64,000 bases of DNA, from positions 310,001-374,000 of the forward strand of contig NZ_JAFEIG010000020.1 of NCBI RefSeq assembly GCF_017495225.1. The letters are read 5' to 3'. Positions 27,856-36,231 of this stretch are shown one piece after another. The DNA comes from Daejeonella sp. (lineage in GTDB: Bacteria > Bacteroidota > Bacteroidia > Sphingobacteriales > Sphingobacteriaceae). The notes beneath the pieces were generated by a model that made no database searches, was not told the DNA's origin, and was given only the letters and a program-made list of their open reading frames with translations. The first letter of the stretch is position 1, and the number at the start of each line of letters is the position of its first letter. The translations under genes and the position numbers were made by a program.

Positions 27856-27916
27856 TAATAAATTTTAGGCTAAATACATCTGAGACATTTTTCTAGCAAT
27901 CTTATCCCATAAACAT

Positions 27917-27924
27917 TAACTTTG
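27917..27924 (+). promoter_or_regulatory. candidate -7 element for the MoaCB gene (TAACTTTG)
   Basis: TAACTTTG fits TAnnTTTG exactly and lies 25 nt before the moaCB start at 27949. A good -33 TTTG is not evident, so this is a moderate-strength prediction. Confidence 0.4.
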
Positions 27925-27948
27925 ATAGTGAAATAAGCTACCATTCAA

Positions 27949-28899
27949 ATGCGCGATATCAGTCACAAACAAATAACCCTACGAAGTGCAAGGGCTGTTG
28001 CCATTATATTTTGTTCAGAAAAAAGTATTGAGCTAATCCATACAAATCAACTCCCAAAAGGCAATTTATTTGATGTGGCGCGTGCTGCTGGATTTTTAGG
28101 GGCTAAGCTTACTCCACAACTTCTTCCCCACTGCCATCCTGTAACTATTGATGGCATGGATTTTACGTTCAATTTTATCGATAAAGAGCTGCATTCAGAT
28201 CTTTTTAATGAAGAAATACTAAACAGGACAGGTATTGTCATTCTAGGTGAAGCTAAATCTATTGGCCGCACAGGAATTGAGATGGAAACATTAACCGCTG
28301 TTTCGGTAGCTGCACTCGAAATTTACGATATGCTCAAACCAGTGGATACTCAATTAGAAATTGGGAACATCCGTTTATTAGAGAAAAAAGGTGGCAAAAG
28401 CGACCGCAATCGTCATTTAGAATATACCCCTACTTGTGCTGTTTTAGTTTGTTCCGACTCCACAGCAAAGGGTGAGCGTGAAGATAAAAGCGGAATCCTA
28501 ATCACAGAAATGCTCAAAAATGTAAATGCCTCTGTCTTACATTATAAAATCCTACCCGACGATAAAGAGTCGATTCAAGATCAAATCTTAACTTGGGTAG
28601 CCGATGATATTCAATTTATTTTCACTACTGGCGGCACAGGTTTAGGTCCCAGAGATAATACCGTAAGTGCTGTTAAAGAAATCATTGAGCGTGATGCAGA
28701 TGGGATAACTGAGGCGATGAGGAATTTCGGACAAATGCGCACTCCCCTAGCCATGATGAGTCGCTCTGTGGCAGGTGCCATCAATAAAAGTATGATTATC
28801 ACCCTTCCGGGAAGTCCCAAAGGTGCAAGAGAATCATTAGAAGCCATTTTACCCGGAGTTTTTCATGCCCGCAAAATGATGGATGGTGAAGGGCATTAA
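27949..28899 (+). CDS. moaCB: bifunctional molybdenum cofactor biosynthesis protein MoaC/MoaB
   Basis: 316 aa fusion. Residues 1-145 are MoaC: KGNLFDVARAAGFLGAKLTP, HCHP at 61-64 and 'AVSVAALEIYDMLKPVD', which forms cyclic pyranopterin monophosphate. Residues about 160-316 are MoaB/MogA: 'CAVLVCSDSTAKGEREDKSG' and TTGGTGLGPRD at 226-236, the molybdopterin-adenylylating domain. The fusion is known in Bacteroidota. The first residues (MRDISHKQITLR) replace the usual MoaC opening. The other moa genes are not in the window; a possible client is the molybdenum hydroxylase at 32225-34827. Confidence 0.93.
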   Translation: MRDISHKQITLRSARAVAIIFCSEKSIELIHTNQLPKGNLFDVARAAGFLGAKLTPQLLPHCHPVTIDGMDFTFNFIDKELHSDLFNEEILNRTGIVILGEAKSIGRTGIEMETLTAVSVAALEIYDMLKPVDTQLEIGNIRLLEKKGGKSDRNRHLEYTPTCAVLVCSDSTAKGEREDKSGILITEMLKNVNASVLHYKILPDDKESIQDQILTWVADDIQFIFTTGGTGLGPRDNTVSAVKEIIERDADGITEAMRNFGQMRTPLAMMSRSVAGAINKSMIITLPGSPKGARESLEAILPGVFHARKMMDGEGH

Positions 28900-29060
28900 A
28901 TGCTGCGTCTGAATTTATTTTCTATAACTCCAAGATTTACAAAGATTTCGTGGTGCAATGTTTTATTAATTTGAAAGAGGAAGAGTCACCATAATGCTTG
29001 TTTTCTGTATTTTTTGATACAATTCTCTGTGGCTTTGTAACTCTGCGAGAAATCTTCTCT

Positions 29061-29124
29061 GCGCTAATCTGCGAAATCTGCGGGAGCTTCTTTTTTGTTT
29101 CGCGCAGATTACGCAGAATTCCGC
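29061..29124. repeat. imperfect inverted repeat in a gene-free spacer (TCTGCG-rich)
   Basis: The 549-bp gap 28900-29448 contains no convincing gene. Its centre repeats TCTGCG several times, and GCGCTAATCTGCGAAATCTG at 29061-29080 is mirrored by the segment at 29102-29124, with about 18 of 22 positions pairing. Overlapping frames on both strands here are artefacts of this low-complexity, Bacteroidota-type dispersed sequence. A second inverted pair flanks the palindrome at 29384 (TTTCTTAATG at 29356-29365 and a related CATTAAAG stretch near 29434). Confidence 0.55.
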
Positions 29125-29383
29125 TGATTTTAGCACTGTTTTTTGCTCGCAGAGAGGCAAAGCAGAAAATAAATGATAATCTGCCGACTGGTACGGTGAC
29201 AACACCGACCAGAGGAACGGTAATTTACGTAGTATTTAGTAGGTATTATTTAGAAATGAGTGGATTAGAAAATAGGGTTCTAAAAAACTATGGAGAGTTT
29301 TAGATATATAATTATTAAGAAATTGATAAAAGTCAGGCCCTTAATGAACCATAATTTCTTAATGTTTTTAATTTGAACCATAC

Positions 29384-29404
29384 GTAGGGCCAGGTCACGA
29401 CCTG
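29384..29404. repeat. second GTAGGG palindromic element
   Basis: GTAGGG is followed by CAGGTC-AC-GACCTG (29391-29404), a near-perfect palindrome. It has the same GTAGGG lead as the element at 27706 but a different stem sequence. It sits 45 bp beyond the DUF4251 stop codon. Confidence 0.55.
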
Positions 29405-29448
29405 TCATCTTTTAAATGAATAAAAACCATTAAGACATTAAAGAAATA

Positions 29449-29955
29449 CTATTTCTTCTCTAAAAAATCAGGTGAAACTAATTCTCCATAAAATGAAATT
29501 GGCTGTCGGTGCATGCTATTAACTGTTAAAGTTGCAAACCCTGAACTAGTTATGGAAAGCATCATCAAATCTGGATCTGAGGGATTATTTATACGTATTT
29601 TTACCTGAAAACCAGCCTTCTTGGATTCCTTTATTGAATAATCGAAGTCGGTAGAAGTGAAACTCAAAGGACTTTCAGTTGTGCCCATTGGTGCTCTAAA
29701 AGCGACTCCAAAATAGGGCAAATGACTATCCAATGAATCTTTGTTGATTTTCAAAAAATAAATGGATGTAAGCCGTATAACCGAGCCGGAAAGTGGCGTT
29801 GCCGACTCAGCTAGGAAAACATACTCTTTACTTTCAATCATTCGCTTTACTTCAGCTTTCTTCTTTTCTTGACGCGTTTGTGCTTGAATAGATTGGGATA
29901 AAATCACAAAAAGCATTAAAAAAGAGATTCTGAGTGAATTTTTTAACTTTTGCAT
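29449..29955 (-). CDS. secreted DUF4251 domain protein
   Basis: 168 aa with a signal peptide ending SIQAQ. The mature part has the DUF4251 pattern: 'KKAEVKRMIESKEYVFLAES', 'LPYFGVAFRAPMGTTESPLS', 'FDYSIKESKKAGFQVKIRI' and 'ISFYGELV' at the end. The domain is found in secreted or periplasmic proteins of Bacteroidota and has no known function. It appears to be transcribed alone. Confidence 0.85.
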   Translation of the reverse strand: MQKLKNSLRISFLMLFVILSQSIQAQTRQEKKKAEVKRMIESKEYVFLAESATPLSGSVIRLTSIYFLKINKDSLDSHLPYFGVAFRAPMGTTESPLSFTSTDFDYSIKESKKAGFQVKIRINNPSDPDLMMLSITSSGFATLTVNSMHRQPISFYGELVSPDFLEKK

Positions 29956-30138
29956 ATCCTTATTTTATTGAATATACGCAAAAATCGTGCTATAAATATA
30001 TAAGGATGGCCTAGTACAGTGGCAATAGTGAACAATGTCTTTCCTCCCCCTACCCCCTCCAGAGGGGGACATGCACACGACATCTAAGTAGTGCAAGACA
30101 CTACTCAGCCACTTTTTTACAGATGTCGCCAGCCTGAT

Positions 30139-30208
30139 AACTGTCAACTGATAACTGTCAACTGATAACTGACAACTGTCAACTGACAACCGACAACTGT
30201 CAACTCAT
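30139..30208 (-). repeat. ten tandem heptanucleotide units (AACTGTC/AACTGAT/AACTGAC type)
   Basis: Ten consecutive heptamers, AACTGTC, AACTGAT, AACTGTC, AACTGAT, AACTGAC and so on, fill 70 bp and end two bases before the stop codon of the J-domain/KTSC gene. This family is unrelated in sequence to the 11053 array but has the same period and the same kind of place, directly beyond a stop codon. The minus-strand frame through it (SVDSCQLSVDSYQLTV) is an artefact. The rest of the spacer to 29956 contains a CCCCCTCC/AGAGGGGG hairpin and an AGTAGTG/CACTACT hairpin. Confidence 0.88.
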
Positions 30209-30209
30209 C

Positions 30210-30659
30210 CTACGCCGTTGCAACCAATTTACTTGTACTCCTATACACATAATTAGTGTAAATATGCCTTCTAGCAAAGCGCGCAGGAGAATCCGCGTTG
30301 ATTAGCTTTACATAAATTGCCTTTGGAACGTCAAAGTATTCGTAAACTGAACCATCCATGAAATAAACGGTCAGAATTTGGTTTTTAAACTCAAAATCGG
30401 CCAAACCTGAAGTTGTGGTCGTAAGTTTATAATCTTCAATAGTTTGTTGGCGGGTTTCGGCAGCAATACTTACTAGAAAATGATAAGCCTCAATAATCAG
30501 CTTACTTTTTTCTTCAGCTTCTAATTTACTTTCTTCAGAATCGGTAAATTTATCGGGATGCCAATTCTTCATCAAAGTACGGTAAACCGACTTTAACTCA
30601 GCCAATTCCACATTTTTGTCAACGCCTAAAATCTTTCTGTAATCAACTATTTTTCTCAT
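30210..30659 (-). CDS. J-domain plus KTSC domain protein
   Basis: 149 aa. Residues 1-70 are a DnaJ-type J domain (DYRKILGVDKNVELAELKSV, HPD at 34-36), able to stimulate a DnaK ATPase. Residues 85-149 match the KTSC domain ('QILTVYFMDGSVYEYFDVPK', 'SPARFARRHI', ending YVYRSTSKL), a small domain often fused to other modules and tied to RNA- or lysyl-tRNA-linked proteins. No signal peptide is seen, so it is cytoplasmic. It appears to be transcribed alone. The combination is known in Bacteroidota; the client is unknown. Confidence 0.85.
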   Translation of the reverse strand: MRKIVDYRKILGVDKNVELAELKSVYRTLMKNWHPDKFTDSEESKLEAEEKSKLIIEAYHFLVSIAAETRQQTIEDYKLTTTTSGLADFEFKNQILTVYFMDGSVYEYFDVPKAIYVKLINADSPARFARRHIYTNYVYRSTSKLVATA

Positions 30660-30723
30660 GCTTCTTTATATAATCTTGGGAAGATTTTACTCAAAAAAGC
30701 AGACCTTCAGGAAAATAATGCCG

Positions 30724-30731
30724 CAAAGATA
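30724..30731 (-). promoter_or_regulatory. candidate -7 element for the J-domain/KTSC gene
   Basis: CAAAGATA on the plus strand is TATCTTTG on the minus strand, an exact TAnnTTTG match 64 nt upstream of the start at 30659. A TTTG is present only 14 bp further upstream, which is short for a -33 element. Confidence 0.35.
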
Positions 30732-30788
30732 CGCTTTTTTACCGTCAAAAGCTAATTAAAGCAGTGAGAATGAGTTCTTAATTAAGAT

Positions 30789-31055
30789 TTAAAAATCAAA
30801 AATATCGTCAAGAAAAGATTTCTTTTTCTTGTGGGGATGTCCTTTATGGTAGTCGCCATGCTGCTCCTTGTAGTCATATTTTTTATAATCCGACTCATAA
30901 TTATTACGATTTGATAAATGTTCGGCAGAACGCTCAAGTATTTTTTCAAGCTCGCCTCGATCTAACCAAATTCCGCGACAATCTGGACAATAATCGATTT
31001 CTACTCCTTTTTTATCGGCAATTAATAAGGTAGTCTGACAGGTTGGACATTTCAT
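30789..31055 (-). CDS. zinc-ribbon protein, zf-TFIIB domain
   Basis: 88 aa. MKCPTCQTTL with C3 and C6, then DYCPDCRGIWLDRGELEKIL with C23 and C26, is the zf-TFIIB domain: two CxxC pairs and the WLDRGEL signature. The C-terminus is His/Lys-rich (HGDYHKGHPHKKKK) and ends with an acidic-aromatic DDIFDF. Cytoplasmic; function unknown, presumably zinc- or nucleic-acid-linked. Confidence 0.88.
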   Translation of the reverse strand: MKCPTCQTTLLIADKKGVEIDYCPDCRGIWLDRGELEKILERSAEHLSNRNNYESDYKKYDYKEQHGDYHKGHPHKKKKSFLDDIFDF

Positions 31056-31357
31056 AATTCAATATTTTAATTATCTCTAAAGTTAATAAAGATATAATCC
31101 GCTAAAAAGTCGCGAATTACAAATTGACAATTCAATGTGAATACGAAGGTTTTCAAACAAAAAACCATTAGAAATTATCTATCGGCTATAAAAATCGTTT
31201 TGAGAAAAGGTCATATTTAGAAATATTGCAATACAAAGATGAGAAGTTGGAATGAAAATAGGAATATTTTTAAAAAGAGGAGTATGAAGACTCCTGATAT
31301 TGAATAATCAGAGGAGATGCCTGCGCCTCACTAGGACAGTCGTAAAGGATTAAAAAT
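31056..31357. other. gene-free spacer with a hairpin
   Basis: No protein or RNA gene is recognised between the zinc-ribbon gene and parDE. A short inverted repeat AGGAGT/ACTCCT at 31278-31295 and an overlapping CTCCTGAT/ATCAGAGGAG pair at 31291-31316 could fold in RNA, but they lack a T-run and have no clear role. Confidence 0.4.
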
Positions 31358-31388
31358 TTTGAAATTATACCAATAATTGGTATTTTTA
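31358..31388 (+). promoter_or_regulatory. parDE promoter with embedded palindromic operator
   Basis: TTTG at 31358-31361 (-33) and TATTTTTA at 31381-31388 (-7, one mismatch to TAnnTTTG) are 19 bp apart, a proper Bacteroidota spacing. A perfect 17-bp dyad, ATACCAAT-A-ATTGGTAT (31367-31383), fills the spacer and touches the -7 element. ParD-type antitoxins repress their own operon by binding such palindromes, so this is the likely autoregulatory operator, 21 nt before the parD start. Confidence 0.7.
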
Positions 31389-31404
31389 TATAAAATATAT
31401 CATC

Positions 31405-31650
31405 ATGAGTAAAAACACATCGATTACTTTAGGCAATTATTTTGATCAATTCATTCAAAACATTTTAAAAGAGGGTCGTTATAAAAACACTAGTGAAGTA
31501 TTACGTGCAGGTTTACGATTATTAGAAGAGGAGGAACAAAAAATCATTGCCTTGCGATATTCCATTCAAGAGGGAGTTAACAGTGGTTTTGCTGAGGATT
31601 TTAATCCAGAAGATCATTTAAAGAAATTAAATGCTGAGCGAGTGAAATGA
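31405..31650 (+). CDS. parD: type II antitoxin, ParD/CopG family
   Basis: 81 aa. The ribbon-helix-helix N-terminus (SITLGNYFDQFIQNILKEGR, then YKNTSEVLRAGLRLLEEEE) is the ParD signature. The C-terminal tail (GFAEDFNPEDHLKKLNAERV) is the toxin-binding part. It neutralises the downstream ParE and, with it, represses the promoter at 31358. Its stop overlaps the toxin start by four bases (ATGA). Confidence 0.92.
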   Translation: MSKNTSITLGNYFDQFIQNILKEGRYKNTSEVLRAGLRLLEEEEQKIIALRYSIQEGVNSGFAEDFNPEDHLKKLNAERVK

Positions 31651-31955
31651 CAAAGGTTAAATTCACTAAAATTGCTGTAAAGGATTTATCTGACATTTGG
31701 AATTATACGGCTGATAATTGGTCAGAACGTCAAGCAAATATTTATTATCAATTAATTATCAAGGCATGTTCTGCAATAGCTAAGAAACCTAAAATTGGTA
31801 AAGATTATAATGAAATATTCCCCGATTTAAAAGGTAAAAAATCATCAAAGCATATCATATTTTATCGAATAATAGATGATCATTCAATTGAAATTACGAG
31901 AATCCTGCATGAACAAATGGATTTAAAAAATAAATTAGATATTGATTTTTTTTAA
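31647..31955 (+). CDS. parE: type II toxin, ParE/RelE family
   Basis: 102 aa. KFTKIAVKDLSDIWNYTADN and 'SKHIIFYRIIDDHSIEITRIL' are typical of the ParE/RelE fold; the C-terminal HEQMD element is the usual ParE tail. ParE proteins poison DNA gyrase. It is translationally coupled to parD by the ATGA overlap. A 125-bp tandem repeat element starts right after its stop. Confidence 0.92.
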   Translation: MTKVKFTKIAVKDLSDIWNYTADNWSERQANIYYQLIIKACSAIAKKPKIGKDYNEIFPDLKGKKSSKHIIFYRIIDDHSIEITRILHEQMDLKNKLDIDFF

Positions 31956-31960
31956 ACACT

Positions 31961-32193
31961 ATGCACCTGTAATCCCGAACGTTTGAGGGAAATAAGTTTT
32001 ATAAAGGCTAAATTTTGGTGCTTTAACGAAGGTCCCTCACCTGCAGAAGAGCAGGTTTAGGGATGAGATTGATTTTTTGAGCGCTATGCACCTGTCATCC
32101 CGAACGCAGTGAGGGAACTTAGTGAGAGAAAGCAAAGTTGTGCTAAGAAAACGAAGGTCCCTCACCTGCGGAAGGGCAGGTTTCGGGATGACA
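31961..32193. repeat. two tandem 125-bp copies of a dispersed element with inverted ends
   Basis: ATGCACCTGTMATCCCGAAC starts at 31961 and again at 32086, a period of 125 bp. Each copy opens with a TCCCGAAC-type end and closes with its inverse (TTTAGGGATGAGA or TTTCGGGATGACA), and each carries a CCTGC/GCAGG hairpin framed by TCCCTCACCTGC and GCAGGTTT. The second copy is the more regular one, with TGTCATCCCGAA and TTCGGGATGACA as near-perfect terminal inverses. The element resembles a non-autonomous mobile repeat. The whole spacer between parE and the molybdenum hydroxylase gene is made of it. Confidence 0.8.
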
Positions 32194-32224
32194 TCGCTTT
32201 TTAAGGTTGAAATTGATTTTTTAT

Positions 32225-34372
32225 TTATGAAATGGTTTTAAACACATCTTCCTCAATAAAAGGTTGATTTCTTAAACGCTTACCTGTAGCCTTAAAAATA
32301 GCATTGGCTACTGCCCCACCTGTTGGCGGTAATGCTGGTTCACCTAATCCTGTAGGGTCAATTCCATTATCAACGAAATGTGTCTCAATTTCTGGGACTT
32401 CCTTCATCCGGATTAAACGATAACTATTATAATTATTCTGATCGGCAGCACCCTCTCTAAAGCTCAATTTGCTGTACATGGCATGCCCTAAACCATCTAC
32501 AATTCCACCCATTACTTGATGAGTTGCACCATTTAAACTCACTACTTGTCCGCAATCAGACACCGCATAAATCTTTTTAACCTGTGGGAGACCAGCTTTC
32601 ATCACTACTTCTGCAACTTGTGCAACATAAGATGCGTGTGAGAAGTAAACGCTAAATCCTTGAGATACATCCTTTTTCTTACCCCAACCCGATTTTTCAG
32701 CTGCCATTTTAATAACTGCTTCCATTCGATCAATATCATAGCGAATTTCACCTGCAGGCGATTTTTTAGCCTTAGCCAATAAATCAAGTCTGAATTGTAC
32801 TGGATCTTTTCCCGCTGCCACAGCCACCTCATCAAGAAATGCCTGCTCAGCAAAGGCAAGGAAATTAGTTATCGGCGCACGCCATGCACCCGTTGTAATG
32901 GGCGATTTATGCTCAACTGAATCAATCAAAAGGTTATCAACAGCTCCTGAAGGGAAATTATTTTCACGTGTTGGATTACCTGAATTTATTCCCACACCCC
33001 TTAATTTATATCCTGTAAGGTTGCCAGAAGCATCCAATGCGGCCTCAAAACGATAACGCACCGCCGGACGATAAGTCCCAGCTGTCATATCATCCTCTTT
33101 AGTCCAAATTAATTTAACAGGCGACTTAATAATACTCGATAACTCAGCAGCTTCAAGCGCAAAATCATTGTATAACCTCCTACCAAAACCACCCCCTAAA
33201 CGCGTAAGTTGGACCGTGATTTTATCCTCAGCGATATTTAAAAGCTGTGCAACTTGAGTACGTGCCCTGCCGGGAGTTTGTGTGGGTCCGACTAATTCAA
33301 CGCCATCTGGGCGAACATGAGCGAAGAAATTCATGGGTTCCATCGGACTATGAGAGATAAATGGACATTGATATTCGCCTTTAATCACTTTAGCTGCACC
33401 TTTAAAAGCATCATCAACATCACCCTCTTTTCTACGAACAGTAGCTTGTCCATTGTCCATGAGGTTCAAAAATAATTGATCATGATCCTCAGTGCTTTCT
33501 AATGCAAACTCCTTCTCATACTCAATTTTAAGCATTTTACGTGCTTTGAGTACTTGCCAAGTAGATTTACCAACAACAGCCACATTATTTTTAAAAGAAA
33601 CCACATCAATAATTCCAGGCATTGATTTCGCCAAAGAACCATCAAAGGATTTAAGCTTCATCCCAAATTGTGCGGGACGTTGAATCATAGCATACACCAT
33701 CCCTTCACGGTAAAAATCCAATCCGAATAAAGGCTTTCCCGTTACAATTTTATGATTCTCAACATTTTTAAGTGATGTACCAATCAGTTTAAAATCCTTA
33801 CGATCTTTTAACTTCACTGTACTTGGCACCGGAATTTTGGAAGCAGCCTCAGCAAGATCTCCAAAAGCTAATTTTTTACCGCTTGCACGATGAATAACAA
33901 AGCTTTCTGATGCAAAACATTCAGAAGCAGGAACTCCCCATTTCTGTGCTGCTGCTTCAACAAGCATGAATTTAGCCGTTGCCCCAGCATTTCTCAATAA
34001 TTTCCAAGAATGAGGTACTGCCCCACTCCCTCCCGTTAATTGGCGATCAAATTTATTATCAAGATTAGCCTGCACAACCTTCACTTTTTTCCAATCGGCT
34101 TCCAGCTCTTCTGCTACAACCATTGGAAATGAAGTGATAATATTTTGCCCTAATTCAGGGTTTGGTGAAAGAATGGTTATCGTACCATCTGTTGCAATAG
34201 ATAAATAACTATTGAAATTGATGTCTCCAGGAGCCACACTCGTAAATACTGTAGACGCATTGGCATCGCTAGTAAACCAATTGAATCCTAATACGAGTCC
34301 GCCACCAGTAATAGCGCTCATTTTCAAAAAATCGCGTCTGCTATTGTTTGTTGTACTTTTCATAGGAATCAA
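32225..34372 (-). CDS. molybdopterin-binding large subunit of an aldehyde/isoquinoline oxidoreductase-type hydroxylase
   Basis: 715 aa. The N-terminus has a Tat motif, [10 protein letters not shown] at 11-20, followed by a hydrophobic stretch. The body matches the large subunit of two-component xanthine dehydrogenase-family hydroxylases (IorB type): '[12 protein letters not shown]'-like MPT loops, '[20 protein letters not shown]', '[20 protein letters not shown]' and the catalytic Glu678 in [14 protein letters not shown]. It oxidises aldehydes or N-heterocycles in the periplasm. It overlaps the 2Fe-2S subunit by 4 bp; the small subunit has no signal and is presumably carried out as a complex. 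MoaCB at 27949 can supply cofactor. The acceptor cytochrome subunit is not seen nearby. Confidence 0.88.
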   Translation of the reverse strand: MIPMKSTTNNSRRDFLKMSAITGGGLVLGFNWFTSDANASTVFTSVAPGDINFNSYLSIATDGTITILSPNPELGQNIITSFPMVVAEELEADWKKVKVVQANLDNKFDRQLTGGSGAVPHSWKLLRNAGATAKFMLVEAAAQKWGVPASECFASESFVIHRASGKKLAFGDLAEAASKIPVPSTVKLKDRKDFKLIGTSLKNVENHKIVTGKPLFGLDFYREGMVYAMIQRPAQFGMKLKSFDGSLAKSMPGIIDVVSFKNNVAVVGKSTWQVLKARKMLKIEYEKEFALESTEDHDQLFLNLMDNGQATVRRKEGDVDDAFKGAAKVIKGEYQCPFISHSPMEPMNFFAHVRPDGVELVGPTQTPGRARTQVAQLLNIAEDKITVQLTRLGGGFGRRLYNDFALEAAELSSIIKSPVKLIWTKEDDMTAGTYRPAVRYRFEAALDASGNLTGYKLRGVGINSGNPTRENNFPSGAVDNLLIDSVEHKSPITTGAWRAPITNFLAFAEQAFLDEVAVAAGKDPVQFRLDLLAKAKKSPAGEIRYDIDRMEAVIKMAAEKSGWGKKKDVSQGFSVYFSHASYVAQVAEVVMKAGLPQVKKIYAVSDCGQVVSLNGATHQVMGGIVDGLGHAMYSKLSFREGAADQNNYNSYRLIRMKEVPEIETHFVDNGIDPTGLGEPALPPTGGAVANAIFKATGKRLRNQPFIEEDVFKTIS

Positions 34373-34827
34373 ATTTTAGTGCTTGCCAATTTAACTGCCT
34401 CACGGATACGGTGGTATGCGCCACAGCGACAAATATTGCCGTTCATAGTAGCTTCAATCTCATCCATGCTTGGATTGGGGTTCTGCTTTAACATAGCTGC
34501 AGCAGTCATAATTTGACCTGCCTGACAATAACCACATTGGGCCACATCAATCTCATCCCAAGCTTTTTGCAGTGGGTGATCACCCTTTTCGGATAAGCCT
34601 TCAATGGTAATTACCTGCGAATTGCCAACTGCTGCAATTGGATACACACATGAACGTGTTGCCGAACCGTTTACATGGACGGTACATGCACCACATTGCG
34701 CTATTCCGCATCCATATTTAGTCCCAACCAAGCCTAAATGATCGCGCAAAACCCACAATAATGGGGTATCCGCTTCAACATCAGCTTGGAGTGTTTTTCC
34801 GTTAACCTGAAGTTTGTAAATGGCCAT
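34369..34827 (-). CDS. (2Fe-2S)-binding small subunit of the molybdenum hydroxylase
   Basis: 152 aa. The first cluster is bound by C40, C45, C48 and C60 ([18 protein letters not shown]), the second by C98, C101, C133 and C135 ([11 protein letters not shown] and [14 protein letters not shown]): the two plant-type/helical [2Fe-2S] domains of IorA-like subunits. It passes electrons from the Mo centre of the large subunit, whose start overlaps its stop (ATGA). Gene order small-large is standard. Confidence 0.93.
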   Translation of the reverse strand: MAIYKLQVNGKTLQADVEADTPLLWVLRDHLGLVGTKYGCGIAQCGACTVHVNGSATRSCVYPIAAVGNSQVITIEGLSEKGDHPLQKAWDEIDVAQCGYCQAGQIMTAAAMLKQNPNPSMDEIEATMNGNICRCGAYHRIREAVKLASTKI

Positions 34828-34952
34828 ATTTTTTATATTTTGATTTCAAAAAGCGTAAAAATGCGATGTCTAAATGCTAATTTCTATGATTTTAATAAAA
34901 ATACATCAAAAAATTTCATTTTTAATAATTTTAACAATCTTGATACAAAGAA

Positions 34953-36080
34953 TTATTGCTTCATGAGCCATTTTAGAGAAAAGCTAGCAAAAACATTTTC
35001 CTTATAGTCCTCTTTTTCAAAAAAGACGCCTATTTGGCCGTTTGCTAATACTTCAATATCAGAATAAGCCGCAGAACCCGTATAAATCACTTTTCCTTTC
35101 GACCAAGTTTTGCCTTCATCCTTACTATATTTTACCGTTAAATTAGCACGCTCCTTTTTAGAATCTAAATTTGAAAACAATAATAAATTACCATATTTCT
35201 TTGATTTATAGCGAATTATAGCACCATTACAGCTTGGATCAACTAATGAAGGTTCATTTTTGCTAGTCCATATTTTACCCTCATCAGATGATGTATGAAC
35301 AACTCGCATACCGTTTTTGTTTACTCGGGAGTTTACCATCCAGCGGCCATCAATAAGCTCAATAACCTTCGACTCATCGGCAGGTGTTACAGGAGTTTCC
35401 TTGAAAAACCATGTCTTACCATGATCATTAGATCCAAAAATAAATACTCCATATTTTAAATTGACTAAGGTATGAAGCAATGTACCTGAAGCTGTTTGAG
35501 TCCCTTTTCCTGAAGTCACAAATTTGAAATCCTTTTTCCATTCAGGTTTGCTGATTTGAGCAGTAATATCTTCGGGTTTAGACCAAGTTTCACCATTATC
35601 GGTACTTTTTATTACATGAAGATAATAGATGTCCTTTTCCTTATTCAAATCCATGTAATTATAAAACAAGAAAACTGTTCCAGTTTGGGTATCTGATATC
35701 ATGGAAGGATCAGAAGCGGAAAAACCAAATGGAAAATCGATAACAGTCTGTATATCAGACCAAGTTTTACCATTATCTTTACTTTTTCTAATCACAATAT
35801 TGATATTTTTATGGGTTCTCAAATCATCACAAGATTGATTACGTTCATCAATTGCTGCAATGAGATCTCCATTTGGCGCCTTTAACAAAGCAGGAATACG
35901 ATAACATGAAGGAGAAGTTTTCATGGCAGCCATCATCGAAGCATTCATGGATGTATTGAACAAATCTTGAGAATAACTAATGCCTTCTGCAAGACCTTTT
36001 ACCTGACTATTAACAGAGCCAATGCTGCCGACCACAATAAAAGCGGCTAAGAATGTTTTTTTCAAAGAAATCATAATCAT
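34953..36080 (-). CDS. exo-alpha-sialidase (neuraminidase, GH33)
   Basis: 375 aa with a signal peptide (cleavage near VNSQ). It has the sialidase layout: CYRIPALL with the first arginine R61, five Asp-box repeats (SKDNGKTWS, STDNGETWS, SNDHGKTWF, SSDEGKIWT, SKDEGKTWS), a second catalytic arginine region (NSRVN), 'RANLTVKYS' for the third, and the nucleophilic tyrosine Y339 in AAYSDIEVL. It releases terminal sialic acids from glycans outside the inner membrane. It is transcribed alone; the AGE epimerase and sugar MFS genes at 56-58 kb could use the sugar, but no sialate lyase is in the window. Confidence 0.9.
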   Translation of the reverse strand: MIMISLKKTFLAAFIVVGSIGSVNSQVKGLAEGISYSQDLFNTSMNASMMAAMKTSPSCYRIPALLKAPNGDLIAAIDERNQSCDDLRTHKNINIVIRKSKDNGKTWSDIQTVIDFPFGFSASDPSMISDTQTGTVFLFYNYMDLNKEKDIYYLHVIKSTDNGETWSKPEDITAQISKPEWKKDFKFVTSGKGTQTASGTLLHTLVNLKYGVFIFGSNDHGKTWFFKETPVTPADESKVIELIDGRWMVNSRVNKNGMRVVHTSSDEGKIWTSKNEPSLVDPSCNGAIIRYKSKKYGNLLLFSNLDSKKERANLTVKYSKDEGKTWSKGKVIYTGSAAYSDIEVLANGQIGVFFEKEDYKENVFASFSLKWLMKQ

Positions 36081-36231
36081 TTAATTTTTTGTTGAATTTA
36101 TGATTTATGTTTTAAAAATCAAATAATATGTCATACATAATACAATTTATGATTGTAATTAATTTGTTATAAAGTAATTAAAAACACTAAAATATTGATT
36201 AGAAAAAAGAATATAAATTAGCTAAAGTCGA

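Noticed and set aside
28966..29303. overlapping frames on both strands in the moaCB-DUF4251 spacer
   Set aside because: Composition is that of a TCTGCG-rich inverted repeat, with no signal peptide, domain or promoter; the opposed frames exclude each other.
29965..30189. 74-codon minus-strand frame with SVDSCQLSVDSYQL
   Set aside because: Same artefact from the AACTGTC-type heptamers; the remainder is hairpin-rich spacer.
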